A stretch of 64,000 nucleotides of DNA, from contig NZ_FMZZ01000007.1 in NCBI RefSeq assembly GCF_900101685.1, positions 62,001 to 126,000 of the forward strand, read 5' to 3'. The position numbers and the translations under genes are program-made. The stretch is from Actinokineospora iranica (GTDB lineage Bacteria; Actinomycetota; Actinomycetes; Mycobacteriales; Pseudonocardiaceae). Each line of letters begins with the position of its first letter. Positions within the stretch are counted from its first letter, which is position 1. Positions 28,216-39,700 of the stretch are shown here, piece by piece. The notes under the pieces are model-generated. The model had not been told where the DNA came from and made no database searches. It saw nothing but the letters and a program-made list of their open reading frames with translations.

Positions 28216-29718
28216 TCAGCCCACCGGAGCCGACGCGACGAACTGCTCCTGCGCCTCATCGCTCGAACGCCCCCGCAGCAGCGCGGCGATGTGGGTCGCA
28301 GCCCGCAGCCCGCTTTCGATGGCGCCGTCCATGTAGCCGTTCCAGCCCAGGGCGATGTCGCTGGTGGCGAAGGCGATCCGGCCCAGCGGCCGCTGCAGGG
28401 TCCGCATCGGCCCGGTCAGCACCCCGGGCGCGCGGACGGCCCACCCGCCCAGGGAGAACGGGTCGCGGCCCCAGTGCTGCGCCCGCACCGCGAGCACCTC
28501 GATGTCGGGGACGAACTGCCGCAGAACCTGTTGCAGCGCCTGCTGGTTCGTCGGGTCGAACGCGGCGTCCGCGCTGAACCCGATCACGATGTTCGTGCCG
28601 TCGGCGCGCTCTTGGAACGGGAAGACCACCATCACCGGCGAACCCGCTGGCGCCTCGGCGTAGAACCGGCCGAGGTCGCTGCCGCGCACGTGGATCAGGA
28701 ACTTCTGCGCGCCCCGCACGCCGATCCCCTGCGTCGACATCGCGGTGAACTCACTGGGCAGCCGCGGTGCGAAGTTGATGCTGTTCCACAGGTTCACCGG
28801 CGTGGCCACGACCGTGGCGCGGGCCCGGTACACCTTGCCGGACCGGGTCGTGACGGTCACCCCCCGCCCGTCGTTGACCACCGAGTTCACCGGGCTGTTC
28901 AGGCGCAGCGGCACCTGCGAGCCGGACAGGATGGCGTTCAGCATCCCGACAGAGCCGATCGCGGGCCGCAGGGTGTTCACGCCAGCCAAGCCGTCGTAGT
29001 TGTGCCCGGCCAGCGCCCACCAGTGCGCCATCTCGGTGAAGCCGATCGTGCTCGCCGAGCCGGTGAACCCGCCCGCGAACTGGTCGATGAACAGCTTGTC
29101 CGCCTCGGAGTAGTTGAGCTGGTCGAGCCGGTCCTGCATGGACAGCTGGTCGAGCGGGGTGATCAGGTCCAGCCGGGCGTACGGATTGAACGGCTGGGGG
29201 AAATACTCCTCCGACCCCTCGAAGAACGGGTCGACCAGCGTCGCGTGGTGCGCGAACGCCTCGGCGGCCGCGAACGTGGTGAACCCGTTCGGCGTCGGGA
29301 AGATCGCCCGCTGCGGGGGCGCGTCCGAGACGACCTGCAGGTTCAGCCTGCGCGTCTCGGCCCAGACGAACGGCTGCTTCTGGTCGATCCAGGTGCCGCC
29401 GAGTTCGACCTGCTCGCCATCGAACGTCTCCGTCCACACGCGACCGCCGATCCGGTCCCGCGCCTCGAGCAGCACGGTGTGCAGGCCCATCGCCGCGAGC
29501 GCGCGGGCGGCGCTGACCCCGGCGAAGCCCGCGCCGATGACGACCACGTCGAAGCCCGCCTTGTCCGCCGCGTCCGCGTCGGCGTCCACCTGCGCGAGCG
29601 CGGTGTTGATCTCCGGCCTGGCCGCCGGCGTGGCCAGGGCGCGCACGCTCCGCAGGAGCGTCAGGTGCGAAAGCGCCTGTTCCGCGTTGGCGGCGGGCAG
29701 ATCGCTGTTGGTGCTCAT
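28216..29718 (-). CDS. Flavin monoamine oxidase family protein
   Basis: FAD-dependent amine oxidase of 500 residues. The dinucleotide-binding motif is VVIGAGFAGVSAARAL (GAGFAG at 62-67), followed by LLEARDRIGGRVWTE and VELGGTWID. The C-terminal FAD block is GRIAFATSDIALGWNGYMDG with DGAIESG. About 50 residues precede the Rossmann fold with no obvious export signal. Such enzymes oxidise primary or secondary amines, or amino acids, to imines with release of H2O2. Here it may act on an amine precursor or on a nitrogen-containing product. ATG 29718 has TCCAGGAGAAACC upstream. The role is inferred from context. Confidence 0.88.
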   Translation of the reverse strand: MSTNSDLPAANAEQALSHLTLLRSVRALATPAARPEINTALAQVDADADAADKAGFDVVVIGAGFAGVSAARALAAMGLHTVLLEARDRIGGRVWTETFDGEQVELGGTWIDQKQPFVWAETRRLNLQVVSDAPPQRAIFPTPNGFTTFAAAEAFAHHATLVDPFFEGSEEYFPQPFNPYARLDLITPLDQLSMQDRLDQLNYSEADKLFIDQFAGGFTGSASTIGFTEMAHWWALAGHNYDGLAGVNTLRPAIGSVGMLNAILSGSQVPLRLNSPVNSVVNDGRGVTVTTRSGKVYRARATVVATPVNLWNSINFAPRLPSEFTAMSTQGIGVRGAQKFLIHVRGSDLGRFYAEAPAGSPVMVVFPFQERADGTNIVIGFSADAAFDPTNQQALQQVLRQFVPDIEVLAVRAQHWGRDPFSLGGWAVRAPGVLTGPMRTLQRPLGRIAFATSDIALGWNGYMDGAIESGLRAATHIAALLRGRSSDEAQEQFVASAPVG

Positions 29719-30509
29719 GGTTTCTCCTGGAATCCGAATTTGATTTCTAGGTCGAGTCGCGCCATGATGGGTATGCGGTTGGACACAGCGAGTCGCCGCC
29801 GAAGCGCTTGAGCGCGCGGCGGATGGCGGGGCAGCGAAGTAGCTCTCCGAGAATCAGCGCACGATGAAATCACTGCGCGTGGAATGCGTCGGTGTGGCTC
29901 GCCGAGATGGCCGAGCCGCGCTGCTCGCGCGTTCCGGTTCCGGTGTGTCCGGCCCGCGTGGGCCGATGTGATCGCGTGTGATGACGCGCCCCGCGCCTTC
30001 CCCCGAAGGCGCTAGCGGGCGGTGATCGCGCTCAGGAGAGCCCCGCCCGTGCTGCTGCCGTCGTCCACGACGGCACCCGGCGGGGTGGGCGATAAGTAGT
30101 CGACACCTTTCCTAACCCCCTTGTGTGCTCGCGGCGGGTGACTTCAGCGTGACTGTCCACACGAAGCGGCCGCGTTGCCCGCGATCCTAGCCACTTCGTG
30201 CGGGATCGCTTCAGAAACTTGGTCATGAACCGTCAATTGTGAAAGCGGGCGACCGCAGATTCTCGGTTACCGGACGATGGAACCCTCGACGTTGACTTGA
30301 GGGTTTCTGGTCTCGCGGTCCGATTACCACGCTGTGACCGCGCGATTCGGAGTCCGCTGACTACGCGGCGGTACGTTCGATGAGGCGGGGAAGCGGGCGG
30401 TGACCGTCCGCGCCGATGGCGGCACTCGAGCGATCTGACGTTCTCCCTGGCCGAACGCGCGCCGTCGTGCGGTGGCGGGTTGGTGAAGACGACCGAGGAA
30501 GGAAGCGGA
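29719..30509. other. Long divergent intergenic region, amine oxidase / monooxygenase
   Basis: About 790 bp, lower in GC than its surroundings, with no convincing gene. It must hold the two divergent promoters. AACCCTC (30281-30287) and GAGGGTT (30299-30305) form an inverted repeat with an 11-base spacer that includes TTGACT (30292-30297); this is a candidate regulatory site. A short minus-strand frame at 30032-30226 is basic and unconvincing. Confidence 0.45.
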
Positions 30510-31688
30510 ATGACCATGATCGAGGTCGCGGCCCCGACTGTGCTGGCCGCGGTGCGGGACATCGTCCCGACGCTGCGGGCCAACGGCCTCGCCGCGGAGG
30601 AGGGCCGCTGGATTCCGCGGGAGAACATCGATCTCCTTGACCGCGCCGGGGTTTTCCGGATGGCCGTGCCGGAGCGGTTCGGCGGTTCGGACCTGCCGCT
30701 GGCCGAGCAGTTCGACGTGCTCGCCGAGATCTCCCGCGGCTGCGGCTCGACCGGCTGGACCAGCGCGGCGTGGGTGTCGACCGCCTGGATGATCAGCCTG
30801 TACCCGGATCGCGCGCAGGAAGAGGTCTTCGCGGGCGGCTCGGTCCGGGTGTCCGGCGGGTTCACCCCGAGCGGGACGGCCGTTCCCGCCGAGGGCGGCT
30901 TCGTCCTCAACGGCGAGTGGCGGTTCAACACCGGATGCCGCGCCGCGGACTGGGACATGCTCGCGGCCCTGCTCGAACGGCCCGACGGGACGGTCGAGCA
31001 GGTGTTCGCCGTGGTGCCCATGGCGGAGTTGGCCATCGCCGACGACTGGCACGTCTCCGCGGCCGCGGGCACCGGCAGCTCCACCGTCACCGCGACGGAC
31101 CTGTTCGTCCCCGCGCACCGCGTCGCCTCCGGGGAAGCCGCCGTCGAGGGCGTCACCGGGGACCGGTGGAACTCCGGCGCGACGGGCCGCAACTACGGGC
31201 TGATCGGCATGGTCATGGTGGAGGGCGTCGCGACCCACGTCGGGATGGCCCAGGCCGCGTTGGAGCTGTTCGTCGAGCGGCTGCCCGGCCGGGCGATCTC
31301 GTACTCGAACTGGGCCGACCAGAGTGCCCACCCGCTCACCCAGATCAGCGTCGCCACCGCCGAGAACAAGATCGCCGCGGCACGGGCTCTCGCCGCCGAG
31401 GTCATCGCGCTGCTGCAGCGGCGGGCCGATGCGGGCGAGCAGCCGACCTTGACGGAGCGGGCGACGATCCGGGGGCGCTGCGGATTCGCCGTGCAGCTGG
31501 CGAAGGAGGCCGTGCGGGAGCTGCACGCGGTGAGCGGCGCGTCCGCGCTGAGCCGCAAGGCCGCCTTCCAGCGGTTCTACCGGGACCTGGAAGGCCTGTC
31601 GCTGCACGGGTTGATGGCCCCCAGCACCAACCTGGAGGTCCAGGGCCGGGTCATGCTCGGCCTCGACCCCGACGCGCCCGTCCTCTGA
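30510..31688 (+). CDS. Acyl-CoA dehydrogenase-like (group D) flavin monooxygenase, copy 1
   Basis: A 392-residue protein with the acyl-CoA dehydrogenase fold. Sequence features match reduced-flavin-dependent hydroxylases of the HsaA/HpaB-like group: ENIDLLDRAGVFRMAVPERFGG, RGCGSTGWTSAAW, GEWRFNTGCRAADWD, SAAAGTGSSTVTATDLFVPAHR and LHAVSGASAL. Such enzymes hydroxylate aromatic or enolic substrates with FMNH2 or FADH2 from a separate reductase, probably the one at 26027. ATG 30510 follows GAGGAAGGAAG. A close paralogue lies at 43350, on the far side of the PKS genes. The substrate is unknown. Confidence 0.85.
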   Translation: MTMIEVAAPTVLAAVRDIVPTLRANGLAAEEGRWIPRENIDLLDRAGVFRMAVPERFGGSDLPLAEQFDVLAEISRGCGSTGWTSAAWVSTAWMISLYPDRAQEEVFAGGSVRVSGGFTPSGTAVPAEGGFVLNGEWRFNTGCRAADWDMLAALLERPDGTVEQVFAVVPMAELAIADDWHVSAAAGTGSSTVTATDLFVPAHRVASGEAAVEGVTGDRWNSGATGRNYGLIGMVMVEGVATHVGMAQAALELFVERLPGRAISYSNWADQSAHPLTQISVATAENKIAAARALAAEVIALLQRRADAGEQPTLTERATIRGRCGFAVQLAKEAVRELHAVSGASALSRKAAFQRFYRDLEGLSLHGLMAPSTNLEVQGRVMLGLDPDAPVL

Positions 31689-31764
31689 GGACAGACCGTG
31701 CTTTGTTCGCCCACCTGAGAAGCAGTGTCCCGATCGGGGTTCACGACCAAGGGAAGTGATTCGC

Positions 31765-32145
31765 ATGACCAGTGTCCGTGAAGTGCTTGTCACCAGCGTC
31801 CTCGAGCACGCCGAGAGCTATGTCCGCGCCTTCAACTCCGGCGACCCCGCCGCCCTCGACAGCCACTACACCGACGACGCGGTGACGGTGTGGGAGAAGG
31901 GGGTCGCGCTCTCCGGCGAGGCGCGGCGGGCGGGGATGGCGGAGTTCCTGGCCCAGCAGCCGAAGATCACCACGACCGTCCTGGAGTCCCATGTCACCGA
32001 GGACACCGCCCTGCTGGTGGTGGACTGGACCATCGACATCCCCGGTGGTGAGCGGCTTTCCGGCATCGGCACCGATGTCCTGCGCCGCGGCGCGGGCGGG
32101 CAGTGGCTTTTCGCGATCGACAACCCGTACGGCAAGGACATCTGA
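31765..32145 (+). CDS. SnoaL/SgcJ-like NTF2-fold protein, copy 1
   Basis: A 126-residue NTF2-fold protein of the SgcJ/DUF4440 type. The pattern is YVRAFNSGDPAALDSHYTDD, GMAEFLAQQPKIT, then strands TALLVVDWTID and QWLFAIDNPYG. Members in biosynthetic clusters act as cyclases, isomerases or hydrolases, and others have no known activity. ATG 31765 follows AAGGGAAG; a GTG at 31756 is an in-frame alternative. It is a tandem paralogue of the next gene, sharing AFNSGD and the LLVV strand. Confidence 0.82.
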   Translation: MTSVREVLVTSVLEHAESYVRAFNSGDPAALDSHYTDDAVTVWEKGVALSGEARRAGMAEFLAQQPKITTTVLESHVTEDTALLVVDWTIDIPGGERLSGIGTDVLRRGAGGQWLFAIDNPYGKDI

Positions 32146-32201
32146 GCAGCCATCTGAGCAGTCAGCTGAACCGATAACCGAGCGCACGAGGAGACATCGC
32201 C

Positions 32202-32600
32202 ATGAGCAGCACCCTTGACCTGACCCTCACCGAAGACCCGGACCAGCAGAACGACGTGTTCACCGCCGCGTTCAACTCCGGCGACGGCGCGATCTTCGAC
32301 CAGCTCTACCGGGCGGACGCGATCTCCAGCCTGACCGGCGTGCCGCTCACCGGAGCCGAGCGCACGGCGGCCATCACCGCGTTCCTGGCCACCAACCCCA
32401 AGCTGAGCGCGAAGGTGGTGCACACCTACCGGACCGGGGACACGTCGCTGCTGGTCGTGCGGTACCGCCTGGAAACCAGCGGACCCGAGGGCGAGCCGGT
32501 GGTGCTGGAGGGCACCTGCACCGACGTGATGGTGCGCGACGAGGACGGCAAGTGGGTCATGGTGATCGACCGGCCGGTCAACGACGAGCCCGCGGCCTGA
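32202..32600 (+). CDS. SnoaL/SgcJ-like NTF2-fold protein, copy 2
   Basis: A 132-residue tandem paralogue of the preceding gene. Shared blocks are VFTAAFNSGDGAIFDQLY, AITAFLATNPKLSAKVV and TSLLVVRYRLE, with a C-terminal GKWVMVIDRPVND. ATG 32202 follows GAGGAGACATCGCC. The 50-odd bases between the two genes include an exact tandem CATCTGAGCAG at 32139-32149 and 32151-32161 that spans the stop of copy 1. It is co-directional with the monooxygenase and PKS genes, probably in one operon. Confidence 0.82.
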   Translation: MSSTLDLTLTEDPDQQNDVFTAAFNSGDGAIFDQLYRADAISSLTGVPLTGAERTAAITAFLATNPKLSAKVVHTYRTGDTSLLVVRYRLETSGPEGEPVVLEGTCTDVMVRDEDGKWVMVIDRPVNDEPAA

Positions 32601-32649
32601 GCGAACGGCTTGAGCGAACAGTTCCGAACGAGCTATGCGGAGGGGGACC

Positions 32650-35600
32650 ATGGCGGGCGAGGACGATCTGCGGGAGCACCTGAAACGGGCGGTCGCCCAT
32701 GCCCGCGAGTCACGCAAGCGCTTGGCGGAGCTGGAAAGCAGGCAGTCCGAGCCGATCGCGATCGTCGGGATGGCCTGCCGCTACCCGGGCGGTGTGTCCA
32801 CACCGGACGACCTGTGGCGGCTCGTCGCCGACGGGGTCGACGCGGTGGGCCCGTTCCCGACCGACCGGGGCTGGGACCTCGACCGGCTGTACCACCCCGA
32901 CCCCGACCATCTCGGCACCTCGTACTCGCGGGAGGGCGGGTTCCTGCGCGACGCGGGCCGGTTCGACGCCGCGTTCTTCGAGATGTCACCGCGCGAGGCG
33001 CTCGCCGCCGACCCGCAGCAGCGGCTGCTGCTGGAGGTCGCCTGGGAGGCGGTGGAAAGCGCGGGGATCGTCCCGGCGACGCTGCGCGGCAGCCGCACCG
33101 GCGTCTACGCGGGCGTGATGTACCACGATTACCAGCCTGATCCCGGGGCGAGCCCTGGGGCGGTGGAAGGGTATCTGGCCAGCGGCGGCGCGGGCAGCGT
33201 CGCCTCTGGCCGGGTGTCCTACGCGCTGGGGCTGGAAGGTCCTGCGGTGACCGTCGACACGGCGTGCTCGTCGTCGCTGGTCGCGCTGCACCTGGCGGTC
33301 ACCGCGCTGCGCAGGGGTGAGTGCGACCTCGCCTTCGCGGGCGGTGTCACGGTGATGTCCACGCCGATGGCGTTCATCGAGTTCTCCCGGCTGCGCGGGC
33401 TCGCCGCGGACGGCCGCTGCAAGTCCTTCGCCGCCGCGGCCGACGGGACCGGCTGGAGCGAGGGCGCGGGCATCCTGCTGCTGGAACGCCTGTCCGTGGC
33501 GCGAGCCCGCGGGCACGAGGTGCTGGCCGTGGTCCGCGGCGCCGCGGTGAACCAGGACGGCGCGTCCAACGGCCTGACCGCTCCCAGCGGTCCCGCGCAG
33601 GAGAAGGTGATCCGGGCCGCGCTGGCCGACGCGGGGCTCGATCCGTCCGATGTGGACGCTGTCGAGGGGCATGGCACGGGGACGCGGCTCGGCGACCCGA
33701 TCGAGCTGAACGCGTTGATGTCCGCCTACGGGCGCGACCGGTCGCGGGACCCGCTGTGGGTCGGCTCGCTGAAGTCCAACATCGGTCACGCCCAGGCGGC
33801 GGCCGGGGTCGGCGGGGTGATCAAGATGGTGCAGGCCATGCGGCGCCGGACGCTGCCCAAGACCCTGCACGCGGCCGAGCCCACCGGGCACGTCGAGTGG
33901 GAGCCGGGAGCGCTGTCCCTGCTCACCGAGGCGCGGCCGTGGCGCGCCGAGGACGCCCCGCGCCGGGCGGCGGTGTCCTCCTTCGGGTTCAGCGGCACCA
34001 ACGCGCACGTCATCCTCGAAGAGGCGGAGGCGGTCGCCGAGCCTGCCCAGCCCTCGGTGTCGCCGCCGTTGGTCCCGTGGGTGGTCTCGGGCCGGTCGGC
34101 CGCCGCGCTGCGGGACCAGGCTCGACGCCTGGCGTCCGCTGTGGACGAACGCGGTCTGGACGCGGTGGACGTGGCGTACTCGCTGGCGACCACCCGGTCC
34201 GCCTTCGAGCACCGCGCCGTGGTCGTCGGCGCCGACCGCGACGAACTGCTGTGGGGCCTGCGTTCCCTCGCTGCGGACGAGTTCGCCCCCGGCGTGGTCC
34301 GCGGCACGCGCCGCGACGGCCGCACCGCGTTCCTGTTCGCGGGCCAGGGCGCCCAGCGGGCGGGCATGGGCGCGCAGTTGCGGGCGGCCTTCCCGGTGTT
34401 CGCCGCGGCGTTCGACGAAGTGGCCACCGCGTTCGCCGCCGAGTCGGCCGCCACGTCTGATGGCGCCGCGCTGGATCGCACCGCGCTGGATCTCGCTGGG
34501 GTGATCGACACCGGCCGTGGGCTGGACCTGACCGGGAACGCCCAGCCCGCGATCTTCGCCGTCGAGGTGGCCCTCTACCGGCTGCTGGAATCCTGGGGCG
34601 TGCGGCCGGATTACCTGGTGGGCCACTCCGTCGGCGAACTGGCCGCGGCACATGTCGCGGGCGTGCTCACCCTGGCCGACGCCGTGACCCTGGTCGCCGC
34701 GCGGGCGCGGCTGATGCAGGCCCTGCCCGAGGGCGGCGCGATGATCGCGCTGGCGGTGGGCGAGGACGAGGTGCTGCCGCTGCTGGCGGGCAACGAGCAC
34801 CTGGTCGGCGTCGCGGCGGTCAACGGCCCGCGCTCGATCGTGGTCTCCGGTGACGCGGCCGCCGCCGAGGCGGTCGCCGCGAAGGTCGAGGCGGGCGGCG
34901 CCCGGATCAAGCGCCTCACGGTCAGCCACGCCTTCCACTCGCCCCTGATGGAGCCGATGCTCGCCGAGTTCGCCCGGATCGCGGGCGCGGTGACCTACCA
35001 CCCGCCCCGGATTCCGATTGTCTCCACGGTCACCGGCACGCTCGCCGACGCCGCGCTGCTCACCGACCCGGGCTACTGGGTGCGGCAAGTCCGCGCGGGT
35101 GTGCGGTTCGCCGACAGCGTCGCGGCCCTGCACGCGGCCGAGGTGAGCACGCTGGTCGAGGTCGGGCCGGACGCCGTGCTCGGCGGTCCGGCGCAGGAAA
35201 CGCTGGCGGAGTCGGAAAGCACGGCGACCGTGGTGGGGTTGCTGCGGCGGCGACGGCCCGAGGTCTCGGCGCTGGTCGCCGGGATCGCGCGCCTGCACAC
35301 CCTCGGCGTGCCGGTCGACTGGGCGGCGTTTCTCGGCTCCGGCAAGGGTGTTCCGCTGCCCACCTACGCGTTCCAGCGCGAGCACTACTGGCTGACCCCG
35401 GCCGCGGCCGACCCGGCCGGGCTCGACCTCGCCCCGACCGGGCACCCGCTGCTCGGCTCGGCCGTCCCGCTGGCCGCGGGCGGCGGGACGCTGTTCGCCT
35501 CGCGGATCTCGGCCAGGGAGCACCCGTGGCTCGCCGTCGACCCGGACTCGGGCGAGGTGGTGATTCCCGCGTCCGCCTTGGTGGAACTGGTGATCCGGGC

Positions 35601-36699
35601 GGGCGACGAGGTCGGCGCTTCCGTTGTGGACAGTCTGTTCCTTCGGGCGTCTCTGGTGGTTCCCCGTGACGGCGCGGTCCGGCTCCAGGTGGCCCTGAGC
35701 CCGGCCGATGACGAGGGCAAGCGCTCTCTCACCGTCCACGGCCGGATCGGGGACGGCGACTGGTCGCCGCTCGCGGACGGGACGCTTGGCGTGGCCGCGT
35801 CGGCTGAACCCGTGGCGGGGTCGGGAGTCCGGGTCGATCTGCCCGAGGAACTCCGGTCCGACGCGGCCGCCTACGGCCTGCATCCCGCGCTGTGGGAGGC
35901 CGCGGTCAACCAAGCCGCGATCAACCAAGCCGCGACCGGTGAACCCGTCGAGTGGCACGGCGTGCGCCTGTTCGCGACCGGCGCGACCGCCGTGCTGGTC
36001 AGCGTCGAGCCGGTCGGGGCGAATGCCGTCGCCGTGCTGCTGGGCGACGAGTCCGGCGAACCGGTCGCCACCGTCGACCGAGTGGTGTTCGGCGACCTGC
36101 CCACCGCGCGCGGCGATTCCCACGCGACCGATCCCGCCACGCCGCTCCCCGGGAGCACGCGGCGCGTGGTGGGCCGAGCGGACGCGCTGGCCCGGCGGCT
36201 CGCCGGGCGTGCGGCGGACGAGCAGCACGTCATCGTGCTCGCCCTGGTCCGCACCGAGATCGCCGGGGTGCTCGGGCACGCGGACCCGAACGCCATCGAC
36301 GTCGGAACACCGTTGCGGGAACTGGGTTTCGACTCGATGACCGCCGTCGAGTTGCGCGACCGGCTCACCACCGAGACCGGCCTGCGGCTGCCCACCACGC
36401 TGGTCTTCGACCACCCGACCCCGCTGGCCCTCACGGAGTTCGTGCTGGCCGCGGCGGCCCGCGGCGCGGACGACGGCCGGTCGCCCGCGCTGGCCGGACT
36501 GGACCAGGTGGAAGCGGCGCTGACCGGGCTGGACGGCGCCGAGCGCGGCGCGGTGGCCACGCGCCTGCGGACCCTGCTGGCGAAGCTGACCGAGACCGCG
36601 GTCGCGACCGAGGAAGTCGAGCACGACCACCTCGAGTCGGCGTCGGTGGAGGAGATGTTCGCCCTGATCGACACCGAACTCGGGGACACCGTGTCCTGA
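32650..36699 (+). CDS. Type I modular PKS, module KS-AT(malonyl)-DH(inactive)-ACP
   Basis: A 1349-residue single-module polyketide synthase. It opens with a coiled N-terminal docking helix ([20 protein letters not shown]), then KS with Cys206, His341 (EGHGTGT) and His380, all intact. The AT has GHSVGE (Ser660) and HAFH (760-763), predicting malonyl-CoA. The DH region is degenerate: the HxxxGxxxxP motif is replaced by PDSGEVVIP after HPWL (958), and the second-half Asp is Glu1083. No KR is present, so the beta-keto group should remain. The ACP has LGFDS (Ser1229). The C-terminus is a docking helix ([14 protein letters not shown]) matching the next protein. GGAGGGGG upstream favours ATG 32650 over ATG 32635. 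No loading domain is visible. Confidence 0.95.
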   Translation: MAGEDDLREHLKRAVAHARESRKRLAELESRQSEPIAIVGMACRYPGGVSTPDDLWRLVADGVDAVGPFPTDRGWDLDRLYHPDPDHLGTSYSREGGFLRDAGRFDAAFFEMSPREALAADPQQRLLLEVAWEAVESAGIVPATLRGSRTGVYAGVMYHDYQPDPGASPGAVEGYLASGGAGSVASGRVSYALGLEGPAVTVDTACSSSLVALHLAVTALRRGECDLAFAGGVTVMSTPMAFIEFSRLRGLAADGRCKSFAAAADGTGWSEGAGILLLERLSVARARGHEVLAVVRGAAVNQDGASNGLTAPSGPAQEKVIRAALADAGLDPSDVDAVEGHGTGTRLGDPIELNALMSAYGRDRSRDPLWVGSLKSNIGHAQAAAGVGGVIKMVQAMRRRTLPKTLHAAEPTGHVEWEPGALSLLTEARPWRAEDAPRRAAVSSFGFSGTNAHVILEEAEAVAEPAQPSVSPPLVPWVVSGRSAAALRDQARRLASAVDERGLDAVDVAYSLATTRSAFEHRAVVVGADRDELLWGLRSLAADEFAPGVVRGTRRDGRTAFLFAGQGAQRAGMGAQLRAAFPVFAAAFDEVATAFAAESAATSDGAALDRTALDLAGVIDTGRGLDLTGNAQPAIFAVEVALYRLLESWGVRPDYLVGHSVGELAAAHVAGVLTLADAVTLVAARARLMQALPEGGAMIALAVGEDEVLPLLAGNEHLVGVAAVNGPRSIVVSGDAAAAEAVAAKVEAGGARIKRLTVSHAFHSPLMEPMLAEFARIAGAVTYHPPRIPIVSTVTGTLADAALLTDPGYWVRQVRAGVRFADSVAALHAAEVSTLVEVGPDAVLGGPAQETLAESESTATVVGLLRRRRPEVSALVAGIARLHTLGVPVDWAAFLGSGKGVPLPTYAFQREHYWLTPAAADPAGLDLAPTGHPLLGSAVPLAAGGGTLFASRISAREHPWLAVDPDSGEVVIPASALVELVIRAGDEVGASVVDSLFLRASLVVPRDGAVRLQVALSPADDEGKRSLTVHGRIGDGDWSPLADGTLGVAASAEPVAGSGVRVDLPEELRSDAAAYGLHPALWEAAVNQAAINQAATGEPVEWHGVRLFATGATAVLVSVEPVGANAVAVLLGDESGEPVATVDRVVFGDLPTARGDSHATDPATPLPGSTRRVVGRADALARRLAGRAADEQHVIVLALVRTEIAGVLGHADPNAIDVGTPLRELGFDSMTAVELRDRLTTETGLRLPTTLVFDHPTPLALTEFVLAAAARGADDGRSPALAGLDQVEAALTGLDGAERGAVATRLRTLLAKLTETAVATEEVEHDHLESASVEEMFALIDTELGDTVS

Positions 36700-36745
36700 C
36701 CGGTCGCCGCGCTCGCGACCCCCGCACGCTGAGTGGAGATTTCTC

Positions 36746-39700
36746 ATGGCCAGTGACAACGAAGCGAAGCTGCTCGACTACCTCAAGCGGGTCACCGCCG
36801 ATCTGCGGCGGGCGCGCCGCCGGGTCGCCGAGTTGGAGTCGGGCGCGCAGGAGCCGATAGCAATCGTCGGCATGGCGTGCCGGTACCCGGGCGCGGAGAC
36901 ACCCGACGAGCTGTGGCGGCTGGTCATGGCAGAAGGGGACGCCATCTCCGAGTTCCCCGCCGACCGCGGCTGGGACCTGGACAACCTCTACGACCCCGAT
37001 CCCAAGGCGCGCGGCAGAACCTATGTGCGGCAGGCGGGTTTCCTGGACACCGCGACCCGGTTCGACGCGGCGTTCTTCGGGATATCCCCGCGCGAGGCGG
37101 TCGCCATGGACCCGCAGCAGCGGCTGCTGCTGGAGACCGCGTGGGAGGCGCTGGAGCAGGCGGGCATCGATCCCTTGGGGCTCAAGGGGTCCCGGACCGG
37201 GGTGTTCACCGGCATGGTCGAGCAGAGCTACCTCGGCCTGCCCGCGCCAGCGGAGTTCGAGGGCTACCTGATGACGAGTCTGCTGACCAGCATGGGTTCC
37301 GGGCGCATCGCCTACACCCTCGGACTCGAAGGCCCGGCGGTCTCGGTGGACACCGCCTGCTCGTCGTCGCTGGTGGCGTTGCATTTGGCGGTGCGGTCTC
37401 TGCGCTCGGGCGAGTCGGACCTGGCGCTGGCGGGCGCGTCCTACGTGTCGGCGAATCCCGTGGGGCACATCGACTTCTCCCACCAGAACGGCCTGGCCGC
37501 CGACGGCCGGTGCAAGCCGTTCGCCGCGGCGGCCGACGGCATCGGCTGGTCCGAGGGCGTCGGACTGCTGGTCGTGGAACGGCTTTCCGACGCCCGCCGC
37601 CTCGGGCACCGGGTGCTCGCCATCGTGCGCGGCACGGCGGTGAACTCCGACGGCGCGTCCAATGGCCTCACCGCGCCCAACGGCCCGTCGCAGGAGCGAG
37701 TCATCCGCGACGCGCTGGCAGACTCCCGGTTGACGACGTCCGATGTGGACGCTGTGGAGGCACACGGGACCGGCACCCGGCTCGGCGACCCGATCGAAGC
37801 CCAAGCCCTGCTAGCCACCTACGGGCAAGGCCGCCCCGGGGACCGTCCACTGTGGCTCGGCTCGCTGAAGTCCAACATCGGCCACGCCCAGGCCGCCTCC
37901 GGCGTCGGCGGTGTCATCAAGATGATCCAGGCCATCCGGCACGGCGTCCTGCCCAAGACGCTGCACGTCGACCGGCCGACGCCGATGGTGGACTGGTCCG
38001 CGGGGGCGGTGCGGCTGCTGGAGGAGCCGCTGTCCTGGCCGGAGACCGGGCGGCCGCGCCGGGCCGGGGTGTCCGCGTTCGGGGCGAGCGGCACGAACGC
38101 GCACGTGATCCTGGAACAGGCCCCGGAACCGGCAGAACCGGCCGAACCGGCCGCGCGGCCGACCGCCGCGCCACCGGTCCCGTGGGTGCTCTCGGCCAAG
38201 ACCCCTGCGGCGCTGCGCGCCCAGGCGGGCAGGCTGCTCGCCTTCGCAGAGGGCTCCGCGGTCGCCGATCACGTGGACGTGGCCGATATCGCGTTCTCGC
38301 TGGCGACCACGCGATCGGCGCTGGAGCACCGGGCCGCGGTGACCGGGCTGGACCGGGGCGAACTCCTCGGCGGGCTCAAGGCGCTCGCCGTGGGTGTCAA
38401 CGGCCCCGGGGTGGTGCGCGGCCGCGCGAAGCAGGGCGGCAAGACCGTGTTCGTCTTCCCCGGCCAGGGCGGGCAGTGGGCCGAGATGGCGGTCCGGCTG
38501 CTCGACGAGGCCCCGGTGTTCGCCGAGCAGGTGCGCGCCTGCGAGCGCGCGCTGTCGCCGTATGTCGACTGGTCGCTGGAAGCGGTGCTGCGCGGTGCCG
38601 AGGGCGCGCCCACCATCGACAACGTCGAGGTGATCCAGCCGGTGCTGTTCTCCGTCGCGGTGTCCCTGGCGGCGCTGTGGCGCTCCTACGGCGTCGAGCC
38701 GGACGCGGTGATCGGCCAGTCCCAGGGCGAGGTGCCCGCCGCCTACGTCGCGGGGGCGCTCACGCTGGAGGACGCCGCGATGGTCGCCGCGCTGCGCAGC
38801 CAGGTCGCGAGCGTGCTGCACGGGCAGGGCGCGATCGCCTCGGTGTCGCTCTCGCGCGACGAGGTGGAGCAGCGGCTGCGGAACTGGGGCGGGCGGCTGT
38901 CGGTCGCGGTGGTGAACGGGCCGGGGGCGACGGTCATCGCGGGCGACCTGGACGCGCTGGACGAGTTCGTGGCGCACTGCGCCCGCCAGGACATCCGGGC
39001 GAAGGTCTTCCCCGCCTCCTACGCATCGCACTCCGCGCAGGTCGAGCAGATCCGCGACCGGCTGCTGGCCGCGCTCGCGCCGGTCCGGCCCCGATCGGGC
39101 ACGGTCCCGTTCTACTCCACCGCGACGGCGGACTGGATCGACGGCGCCGACCTGGGCGCGGAGTACTGGTACCAGAACCTGCGGCGGCCGGTGGAGTTCG
39201 AGAAGGCCACGCAGAGCCTGGTCGAGCAGGGGTTCGGCGCGTTCGTCGAGGTCAGCCCGCACCCGGTGCTGACCGGGTCGCTCACCGAGCGGTTCCCCGA
39301 CGCCGTCGCCGTGGCCACCCTGCGCCGCGACGACGGCGGCCTGACCCGGTTCCTGGCCTCGCTCGGCGGCTTCCACACCAGCGGCGGCCGGGTGGACTGG
39401 CGGCGGCCGTTCCCGCAGCACACCGCCGCGGTCGAGTTGCCGACCTACGCCTTCCAACGCGAGCGGTACTGGCACGCGGCGTCGGCGGCCCCGGCCAACG
39501 CAGCCGACCTGGGCCTGGCCGCTGCCGAGCATCCACTGCTCGCGGCCGCGGTCCCGGTGGCGGGCGCCGACCAGGTGCTGTTCACCGGCCGCGTCTCGCC
39601 GCGCACTCACCGCTGGCTTGACGACCACCGCGTGCTGGGCGCGCCGGTGCTCCCGGCCGCGCTGCTGGCCGAACTGGCGACCAGGGCCGGGGACGAGGTC

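Noticed and set aside
30032-30226. 64-residue minus-strand frame in the cluster's long intergenic gap
   Set aside because: It is Arg/Thr-rich, has no ribosome-binding site and no recognisable fold.
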